Positions 1 through 5,127 of a stretch of 5,127 bases of DNA are shown one piece after another. The DNA is from an uncultured cyanobacterium (GTDB lineage: Bacteria; Cyanobacteriota; Cyanobacteriia; PCC-6307; Cyanobiaceae), in NCBI GenBank assembly GCA_903862155.1, contig CAIOXF010000107.1:1-5127 (forward strand). The letters run 5' to 3'. Made by a program: the position numbers and the translations under genes. Below the pieces are notes generated by a model that was given only the letters and a program-made list of their open reading frames with translations, made no database searches and was not told where the DNA came from. The number at the start of each line of letters is the position of its first letter. The first letter of the stretch is position 1.

Positions 1-201
1 TACGGCCCGGCCTGGCCGGCCGAGAAGGGTCCCTTCCCCGGCGGTCGCACCCCCATTGACGGCCTGGTGCTATGCGGTGCCGGCGTGTTTCCGGGCATCG
101 GCGTACCACCAGTCGCCGTGAGTGGGGCCATGGCGGCCCACAGCTTCGTGCCGGCCAAGCAGCACAAGCAGCTCTTCGATGTCATCGGCCTGCGGGGCTG
201 A
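1..201 (+). CDS. C-terminal end of FAD/NAD(P)-dependent oxidoreductase, phytoene desaturase-like (5' truncated)
   Basis: Frame 1 is open from the first base to the TGA at 199-201 and gives 66 residues, so the N-terminus and the Rossmann FAD-binding motif lie outside the window. The visible part carries the family's C-terminal flavin-contacting pattern: a short 'PIDGLVLCGAG' strand, then 'FPGIGVPPVAVSGAMAAH', as in phytoene desaturases, carotenoid isomerases and related retinol-saturase-like oxidoreductases. In that family this segment closes the FAD site. The tail after it (QLFDVIGLRG) is short and polar, with no membrane segment. The sequence differs from what I remember of CrtH (prolycopene isomerase), so I give no symbol; substrate and exact reaction cannot be told from this fragment. 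It converges on the DUF2721 gene, with only 11 bp between the two stop codons. Confidence 0.88.
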   Translation, partial: YGPAWPAEKGPFPGGRTPIDGLVLCGAGVFPGIGVPPVAVSGAMAAHSFVPAKQHKQLFDVIGLRG

Positions 202-212
202 GCGGGGCCTCC

Positions 213-625
213 TCAGAAACGGCGCCGCAACTGCTGAGCGGCCAACTGCATCTCCTTGAGGAAGAGCAACACCGCCGCCATCAGAAAGACCATCGCCGCC
301 ACAAACAGTGGCACCACCATCATCGCCAGATCCAGCCGGGCCACGGCGCTCACGAACACCACCGCCACCACAAGGGCAATCAGCAGCACCGTGACAGTGC
401 AGCACTGAATGGCCCGCATCACCAGGGTCATGCGCAGCTTCTGCACCCGCAGCTCCTTACGCACCTGACGGCTGGTGGCAATGGCGGGCGGGCCAAGCGA
501 TTGGTGAACACCCCCAGCAGGCCGCTCACCCCCGCCAGCAGGAACACCGGTGCCACCGACAACTGAATCGCCTTGGCCAGGCCCTCCACCGGACTCAACA
601 CTGCCAGCTGAGGAAGCACGCGCAC
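213..625 (-). pseudogene. DUF2721 family membrane protein, frame-disrupted
   Basis: Two overlapping minus-strand frames together make one DUF2721-like protein. The 5' part, from GTG at 625-623, reads into 'EGLAKAIQLSVAPVFLLAG' and then 'VFTNRLAR', the typical first membrane segment and N-R-L-A-R turn of the family. After that it degenerates into a Cys/Arg-rich tail ending at TGA 430-428. The 3' part, open upstream of 464 and ending at TGA 215-213, supplies a basic stretch (RQVRKELRVQKLRM), two strongly hydrophobic segments and the end 'LLFLKEMQLA', also typical. The shift between them falls at or near 483-494 (plus strand GGCGGGCGGGCC). One inserted base, or two lost, would restore a protein of about 136 residues, close to the usual family size. 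GTG codons at 619-617 and 604-602 are alternative starts. The function of DUF2721 proteins is unknown; they are small integral membrane proteins common in cyanobacteria. It may be a real pseudogene or an assembly indel. Confidence 0.75.
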
Positions 626-663
626 TCGCCAGGCTAAGTCGCCAAAACGCTGCTGCTACCTAG

Positions 664-677
664 CCTTTGCGCAAGGG
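664..677. promoter_or_regulatory. Palindrome TTGCGCAA in the divergent intergenic gap
   Basis: The roughly 80 bp between the divergent DUF2721 and cyclase starts must hold both promoters. The only clear symmetry is TTGCGCAA at 667-674, extended by C-G and G-T pairs to 664-677. It could be a binding site for a dimeric regulator or chance in GC-rich DNA. No convincing -35/-10 pair was seen in either direction. Confidence 0.2.
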
Positions 678-693
678 GTCCACCCGTCGATGC

Positions 694-699
694 GAAGGG
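694..699 (+). promoter_or_regulatory. Shine-Dalgarno site that decides the cyclase start
   Basis: GAAGGG lies 5 bases before the ATG at 705. The other candidate ATG at 690 has its nearest purine-rich stretch (AAGGGG, 672-677... bases 673-678 region) about 12 bases away, which is too far to be effective. This favours the 705 start. Confidence 0.5.
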
Positions 700-704
700 T
701 TTCA

Positions 705-3656
705 ATGAAAAGGCACAGCCGCATCGTGCGGCAAGCCTTGCGGATCTTGCTCCCAGTGAGTGGTGCCGTCACCCTGGTGGTGCTGCCCCTGGCGCTGCTG
801 TACGACCAGTCGCGCCAAGAAACCCTGCAGAGCCGGCTCAGCACGCTGGGTGCGGGATCTCTGTTGCAAGTGCAACAGGTGCTGGAGGAGGTGAAGGCCG
901 ACAGCAACCTGGCGGTGTCGCTGGCGCGGCGGGTGCGACGGGATGAACACTGGCGTCAGCTGTCGGTGCTGTTCAAGGCCCAGCTCCAGGAATATCCGCG
1001 CTACAGCGCCATCGCCGTGTTTGCACGCAACGGCCAGCCGCTGCTGCAGGTGGGGGCCAGCGGCACCGCCGCCACCAGAAGCGCTCTCCAGGAGGGGGTG
1101 CGCCAAGGCCGGCGCCTGGCACCGGGCCAGCTTTGGCTCTCCCCGCTGTTCTGGTCAGCCGGGCAACCCACCTTGCTGGCAGTGCGTCCCCTGATGGCAG
1201 GCGATCAACGGGCCGGGACCCTGGTGTACGTCGCCAGCCTGGGGCAGGTGGCGCGCGACTTCGACAAAACCATCAACAATCCGGCCACCCAACATCAAGG
1301 AAAGCTGCGCGGCTATCTGCTGAGTCCCAGCGGAGAGGTGCTCAATGCGGCTGCCGGCGGGCCAGCCGTGAACTTCGCTAGCCGCTACCCGGGCCCTTGG
1401 CAGCAGTTGCGTCAACAGCCCGATGGCCTGGTCAGCGGCCCCGATGGCACGTTCCTCGACATCACCAGCCCGCAAAGCCAGGGGTTGCAAGTGGTGCTTC
1501 AGCTACCACCCGAGCACCATGTCAGCAACACGATCTTCAACCAGCCCCAATCCCTGGTGCCACTGGGGCTGATCCTGGTGCTCATGGGTGCCGCCAGCAC
1601 GGCCATCGCCATCGCGCAGGAGCGGGTGGAGGGGCTGCGACAGCAGGAACGGCAGGCCACAACCCAACTCCAGGCAATCCTGAGCAATGCCGGCGTGGGC
1701 ATGGGCCTGTGTGATCCAGACGCCGGCACGTTCCGCACCGTGAACGACGCGCTATGCCAGCTGCTGGGCCGCCAACAGGCCGATCTACTGGGCCGCCCTT
1801 GGTTCGACCACTGCCACCCCGACGACCGCGGCAGCGCCGAAACCCTGATGCGCCAACTGCTGGAGAGCGGCGAGGCGCCCCATGGATGCCGACTGCGCTT
1901 TCGGCGGCCGGATGGGCAACGCGTGTGGGGTGATCTGGCCCTCGCCCGTACCGACGACACCGTGATCGTGCAGGTGGCCGATGTGTCGGAATTGGTGGCG
2001 CAGGCGGCCTATCTGGAAGCGGCAGCAGAAGCGGGAATCGTGGGGGTGTGGGACTGGGACATCCCGCGCAACGTGCTCACCTGGGATGCGGTGATGTTCA
2101 AGCTGTATGGCCTCAAGCGCGAGGATTTCTCCGGGGCCTACGAGGCCTGGTCGAGCGCCGTGCATCCCGACGACCGGGCCTTCGCGGAAGAGGAGATCCA
2201 TGCGGCCGTCCAGGGCTGGAGACCCTATCAACCACACTTCCGAGTGATTTGGCCTGATGGCTCTGTCCGCCACCTGCAGGCGCGCAGCCGCACCACGTTC
2301 GGGGCAGACGGCCGGGCCCTACGCATGATCGGCGTGAACTACGACATCACCGATCAGGTGATGCGTGAGCAGGAGATCGACCAGCAACGGGGCCTGCTGG
2401 CGGCCACGCTCAATGCCCTGGTGGATCCCCAGGTGTTAATCACCCGACCACCGGAGCTACGGCTGGCGCAGGTGAACCCCGCCGCAGCCAGCTTCTTTGG
2501 ACGCTCCGCCAATCAGTTGATCGGCCGGCACCTCACCGAGCTGCTGTCAGCAGCAGACAATGCAAAGCTGCTGAGGCAGTTGGGCGACGTTGCCGAACAG
2601 GGCGCACCCCTGATTGCCGATGAGGTGCCGCTGCAGCTGCCGTGGCTGGATGAGCCGCTGCACGTGGATCTGCGGGTGGCCGTGGTTCGCGACGGGTTGG
2701 CCATCAGTTTTCGGGATGTGAGCAAGCGGCGACACGCCATCCAGGAGTTGGCCGCCTCAGAAGAACGATTCCGGTTACTGGCACTCAACGTCACGGATGT
2801 GGTGTTCCTCTGTGAGGACGAGTGGCTGGAGTGGATCGCCCCGGGGATCACTACTGCCCTGGGCTGGCGCCCAGACGACTGGCTCGGCCAGCCGCTGGAT
2901 CAGTTCTGCCACCCCGACAACCTGGCTACCCTTCAAGCCCAACTGGCGCGGGTAAAGCAGGGGCGCCAGGTGATCTTCCGGGCGCGGCTATCTGATCAGG
3001 AGCAGAACTGGCGTTGGGTGGAGATTCACGCCGGACCGTTCCGCAATGCCGAGGGCAAACAGAAAGGACTAGTGGGAGCCCTGCGCGTGGTGGACGCCGA
3101 AGTGGCGGCAGAAGCGGAACTGGATCGGCGCGCCCGGACCGACCCTCTGACGGGTCTGCTGAATCGGCAAGAGATTCTGGAGCGACTCGAGCAAATCCAG
3201 ACATCACGGCGCCTCACCGATGGCAACGTGGCCCTGCTGTTCTGCGATATCGATCACTTCAAAGCCATCAACGACCAGCACGGGCACGGCGGCGGTGATG
3301 CGGTGTTGCAAATGCTGGCCAAGCGACTGCAGCAGGCCGTACGCGCCGAGGATCTAGTGGGCCGCTTCGGCGGTGATGAACTGCTGATAGCACTTCGATC
3401 GGTGCCGTCGCTGGCGGCGGCCGAAACGATCGCCGGAAAGATTCACCAGGCTGCCCACGGTCCGATCAGCTTCACCAGCGGTGTGGTGCATCCCACCCTG
3501 TCGATCGGGGTCACCCTGATCCAGCCGGACGAACCCTTGAGCACGGTGATCCTGCAAGCCGATAAGGCCATGTACGAGGCCAAACAACACGGACGCGACC
3601 GGGTGATCGCTTTTTACCAATCCCCTGAGCAGCCAGAGTGCCTGCCAGAACCCTAG
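705..3656 (+). CDS. Membrane sensor diguanylate cyclase: periplasmic sensor, four PAS domains, GGDEF (GGDEL)
   Basis: Predicted to make cyclic di-GMP from two GTP at the inner face of the plasma membrane in response to sensed signals. From the ATG at 705 it has about 983 residues; an in-frame ATG at 690 would add five. A basic N-terminus precedes membrane segment 1 (about 14-33). A periplasmic region (about 34-280) has a Cache-like look, with 'YPRYSAIAVFARNGQPLL'. Membrane segment 2 is at about 283-303, followed by a short coiled linker. Four PAS domains follow at about 319-430, 435-555, 560-679 and 683-795; the first, second and fourth carry HPDD or HPDN motifs. The GGDEF domain (about 805-972) keeps D813-PLTG-LLN-R821, metal-binding D848-I-D850 with HFK, the signature GGDEL at 889-893, the inhibitory-site RxxD at 880-883 and the closing ADKAMYEAK motif (952-960). 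There is no EAL or HD-GYP domain. Catalytic and inhibitory residues look intact; only the last signature residue (Leu for Phe) is atypical. What each sensor domain binds cannot be told; I see no heme or flavin signature. Confidence 0.93.
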   Translation: MKRHSRIVRQALRILLPVSGAVTLVVLPLALLYDQSRQETLQSRLSTLGAGSLLQVQQVLEEVKADSNLAVSLARRVRRDEHWRQLSVLFKAQLQEYPRYSAIAVFARNGQPLLQVGASGTAATRSALQEGVRQGRRLAPGQLWLSPLFWSAGQPTLLAVRPLMAGDQRAGTLVYVASLGQVARDFDKTINNPATQHQGKLRGYLLSPSGEVLNAAAGGPAVNFASRYPGPWQQLRQQPDGLVSGPDGTFLDITSPQSQGLQVVLQLPPEHHVSNTIFNQPQSLVPLGLILVLMGAASTAIAIAQERVEGLRQQERQATTQLQAILSNAGVGMGLCDPDAGTFRTVNDALCQLLGRQQADLLGRPWFDHCHPDDRGSAETLMRQLLESGEAPHGCRLRFRRPDGQRVWGDLALARTDDTVIVQVADVSELVAQAAYLEAAAEAGIVGVWDWDIPRNVLTWDAVMFKLYGLKREDFSGAYEAWSSAVHPDDRAFAEEEIHAAVQGWRPYQPHFRVIWPDGSVRHLQARSRTTFGADGRALRMIGVNYDITDQVMREQEIDQQRGLLAATLNALVDPQVLITRPPELRLAQVNPAAASFFGRSANQLIGRHLTELLSAADNAKLLRQLGDVAEQGAPLIADEVPLQLPWLDEPLHVDLRVAVVRDGLAISFRDVSKRRHAIQELAASEERFRLLALNVTDVVFLCEDEWLEWIAPGITTALGWRPDDWLGQPLDQFCHPDNLATLQAQLARVKQGRQVIFRARLSDQEQNWRWVEIHAGPFRNAEGKQKGLVGALRVVDAEVAAEAELDRRARTDPLTGLLNRQEILERLEQIQTSRRLTDGNVALLFCDIDHFKAINDQHGHGGGDAVLQMLAKRLQQAVRAEDLVGRFGGDELLIALRSVPSLAAAETIAGKIHQAAHGPISFTSGVVHPTLSIGVTLIQPDEPLSTVILQADKAMYEAKQHGRDRVIAFYQSPEQPECLPEP

Positions 3657-3678
3657 ATCGCACGCTGCAGGTCCCACC

Positions 3679-4098
3679 ATGACAAGCATCAGCTGCCGCT
3701 ACGACGGAGGCCTGCGCTGCAGCGCCAACCACGGCCCTTCGGGTTCCCTCCTCGACACCGACGCCCCGCTCGACAACCAGGGCAAGGGTGAGTGCTTCTC
3801 CCCCACCGACCTGCTGGCCGCCTCCCTGGCCACCTGCATCCTCACGATCATGGGAATCGTGGCCGAGCGGCACGGCTGGCCCCTGGAGGGCGCCGGGGCG
3901 CGGGTTGAGAAAACCATGACCGCCAGCGGTCCGCGCAAGGTGGAGCAGCTGGAGGTGTGGGTGACGCTGCCCGCAAACCTGAGCGAGGGGCAACGCCAGC
4001 AACTGCAACGCGCCGCCGAGGCCTGTCCGGTGAAGCGCACCCTCGATGGGGCCGTGACGATGGTGATGCACTGGGAGTGCACCTCAGAGCATGCGTAG
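3679..4098 (+). CDS. OsmC family protein (peroxiredoxin-like, YhfA-type)
   Basis: A 139-residue protein of the OsmC/Ohr fold, the usual size for the family. Family members are cytoplasmic dimers that reduce organic hydroperoxides with a pair of cysteines. The first conserved cysteine is C53 at the start of the central helix (SPTDLLAASLATCILTIMG), and the second is C116 in 'EACPVKRTLDG'. Both are in the expected places, so the protein looks enzymatically competent. The motif style (GKGECFSPTDLL, CPVKRTL) is nearer to the YhfA-like subgroup than to classical Ohr; that subgroup's natural substrate is not well defined, so I give no symbol. The start is ATG 3679, preceded by only a weak AGG 7 bases upstream. 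It begins 22 bp after the cyclase stop on the same strand, so co-transcription is likely. GC content is high, like the cyclase. Confidence 0.9.
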   Translation: MTSISCRYDGGLRCSANHGPSGSLLDTDAPLDNQGKGECFSPTDLLAASLATCILTIMGIVAERHGWPLEGAGARVEKTMTASGPRKVEQLEVWVTLPANLSEGQRQQLQRAAEACPVKRTLDGAVTMVMHWECTSEHA

Positions 4099-4110
4099 GA
4101 GATGCTCTGA
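4084..4110 (+). terminator. Hairpin overlapping the OsmC stop codon, possible terminator
   Basis: TCAGAGCAT (4084-4092) and ATGCTCTGA (4102-4110) form a perfect 9-bp stem with a 9-base loop that contains the TAG stop at 4096-4098. The following bases (TCTAAGTTGTT) are T-enriched but not a clean U-run. It may end the cyclase-OsmC transcript or act as a 3' stabilising structure. Its position separates that pair from the desaturase. Confidence 0.45.
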
Positions 4111-4171
4111 TCTAAGTTGTTAAGAAAATGAGATCTTGCTCGCTCAAGCTCACAGCAATGCCACTGCCCTT

Positions 4172-5127
4172 TTGACGCCTTCTCTCACCCTTCTTCCGTG
4201 TCTGAGCGGCCCTAGTCAGTCGACATCCACCGATCCATATCCCAACAAAGCCGAGCTACTGAGCTGCCTGCCCGCTGATCTCACCGCATTTCACCCGGTC
4301 AAAGCCTGGGGAAGCCTGGCGATGTCACTGGGTCTGTCGCTCGTGGCCTACGGCGTTGGCACACAGATCCCTTTGACGTGGAGCGCCAGTCCGCTCTGGA
4401 TCATGTACGCCGTCGTCACAGGTACCGTGGCGATGGGGTGCTGGGTGATTGCCCATGAATGCGGCCACAATGCATTCCACCCCAATCGCCGAGTGGAAAC
4501 GTGGGTTGGCTTTCTGCTGCACAGCATGCTGCTCGTTCCCTATTTCAGCTGGGCGCGAAGCCACGCTGTGCACCATGCCCATTGCAATCATTTAGAGGGC
4601 GGTGAAACGCATGTGCCGCCGAGAGACAGCTCCATCTCGGGGAAGATCACGGAAAAGCTAAAAGCCAAGCTCGGGCCAAAGCTTTTCGGCACCCTGTCGC
4701 TCATCAACCACTTGATTCTGGGATGGCCACTCTATCTATTCCTGGGGGCAACCAGTGGTGAAGATTACGGCTGTCCCACCTCCCACTTCTGGAACGGGAA
4801 ACCTTTTGCCAATGGTCATCGCGCCCTCTTCCCTGCATCATTCAGAAGCTTGATGATTCGCTCAAATCTTGGCTTGTTTGTGATGCTGCTAGCCCTAACT
4901 CTCGTGGTGATGCAGTTCTCACTGGCGCGGGTGATCTGCGTGTATGGACTTCCCTACTTGGTGATCAATGCCTGGCTTGCCACCTACACCTGGCTCCAGC
5001 ACACAGATCTCATGATTCCGCATTTTTCAAACGATGCATGGTCATGGGCCAAAGGGGCTTTGCAAACCGTGGATCGCCCCTACGGACCACTCCTCAACTT
5101 TTTGCACCATGGCATTGGCTCAACCCA
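4172..5127 (+). CDS. Membrane acyl-lipid fatty acid desaturase, FAD2-like / delta-12 type (3' truncated, start uncertain)
   Basis: An open frame runs from after the stop at 4121-4123 to the window end. It encodes a di-iron membrane desaturase that introduces double bonds into acyl chains of membrane lipids. Counting from TTG 4172: first histidine box HECGH at 95-99, second box H131-AV-H134-H135 followed by 'NHLEGGETHVPP', and 'TWLQHT' at 273-278. 'FLHHGIGST' at the very end would lead into the third box, which is cut off. Several hydrophobic segments are visible (about 47-66, 74-93, 170-190, 230-250, 255-275). The pattern HECGH, 'VPYFSW', 'LGWPLYL', 'VICVYGLP', 'TVDRPYG' resembles plant and algal FAD2 rather than the classical cyanobacterial DesA (HDCGH). 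Delta-12 versus omega-3 position cannot be decided. No in-frame ATG occurs before 4322, which is already inside the first membrane segment, so the start is TTG 4172, TTG 4136, CTG 4202, or a frame-shifted ATG at 4158. GC is about 53%, lower than its neighbours. No convincing promoter was found in 4111-4171. Confidence 0.9.
   Translation, partial: MTPSLTLLPCLSGPSQSTSTDPYPNKAELLSCLPADLTAFHPVKAWGSLAMSLGLSLVAYGVGTQIPLTWSASPLWIMYAVVTGTVAMGCWVIAHECGHNAFHPNRRVETWVGFLLHSMLLVPYFSWARSHAVHHAHCNHLEGGETHVPPRDSSISGKITEKLKAKLGPKLFGTLSLINHLILGWPLYLFLGATSGEDYGCPTSHFWNGKPFANGHRALFPASFRSLMIRSNLGLFVMLLALTLVVMQFSLARVICVYGLPYLVINAWLATYTWLQHTDLMIPHFSNDAWSWAKGALQTVDRPYGPLLNFLHHGIGST

Noticed and set aside
197..241. 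Direct repeat GCTGAGCGG (197-205 and 233-241) and a 5-bp CTGAG/CTCAG stem at 198-216 between the convergent genes
   Set aside because: The stem is too short and lacks a T-run, and a single 9-base repeat in GC-rich DNA can arise by chance. It is not enough to call a terminator or an attachment site.
72..566. Plus-strand reading frame of 164 codons, very rich in His, Gln and Arg
   Set aside because: It is the antisense of the FAD oxidoreductase end and the DUF2721 gene. The His-rich stretch is simply the complement of hydrophobic membrane-segment codons, and it resembles no family.
1499..2273. Long minus-strand frames opposite the PAS region
   Set aside because: They are shadows of the cyclase gene, with Ser/Arg-rich low-complexity translations and no domain resemblance.
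3511..4071. Minus-strand frame of 186 codons opposite the cyclase end and OsmC gene
   Set aside because: Both plus-strand proteins are clearly recognisable here. The minus frame has low-complexity Gly/His/Arg content expected from an antisense shadow in high-GC DNA.
4111..4171. Possible desaturase promoter beginning with TTGTTA at 4117-4122
   Set aside because: No -10-like hexamer occurs at 16-18 bases downstream of it; spacing and sequence do not support a call.
1..5127. HIP1 repeats, CRISPR arrays, tRNA genes, insertion sequences
   Set aside because: No exact GCGATCGC octamer, regular repeat-spacer pattern, tRNA-like cloverleaf or transposase-like protein was found on reading the window.

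Overview
The window is GC-rich bacterial DNA, roughly 65-70% GC over the first 4.1 kb by hand counts of sample lines. Its gene content looks cyanobacterial, most like the Synechococcus/Cyanobium picocyanobacterial group. The evidence is a DUF2721 membrane protein, a phytoene-desaturase-like FAD oxidoreductase end, and a membrane fatty acid desaturase of the HECGH / HxxHH type. No copy of the HIP1 octamer was seen, which fits that group. The taxonomic assignment is inference from protein family resemblance, not from a marker gene.

Layout. Bases 1-201 are the C-terminal 66 residues of an FAD-dependent oxidoreductase on the plus strand, cut by the window edge. Convergent to it, with 11 bp between the stops, is a DUF2721 membrane protein gene on the minus strand (213-625). 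It is split into two frames, with the break inside a GGCGGGCGGG tract. A divergent gap of about 80 bp leads to the main gene of the window (705-3656, plus). This encodes a sensor diguanylate cyclase of about 983 residues: two membrane segments flanking a periplasmic sensor, four PAS domains, and a GGDEF domain whose signature reads GGDEL and which keeps its RxxD inhibitory site. An OsmC-family redox protein (3679-4098, plus) follows after 22 bp. A 9-bp perfect hairpin lies across its stop codon. The last part (about 4172 to the window end, plus) is most of a membrane acyl-lipid desaturase of the FAD2-like type, truncated inside its third histidine box. This gene is about 53% GC, clearly lower than its neighbours, and has no in-frame ATG at a sensible place.

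How the genes fit together. The cyclase and the OsmC gene look co-transcribed, so a c-di-GMP signal output and a peroxide or thiol-stress protein may share a promoter; this is inference from spacing. The desaturase is probably a separate unit behind the hairpin. Two of the five genes (DUF2721 and the desaturase 5' end) show apparent one-base-type frame problems at homopolymer or short-repeat tracts. Either both genes are genuinely damaged or shifted, or the assembly has indel errors. No RNA genes, mobile elements or CRISPR arrays were seen.
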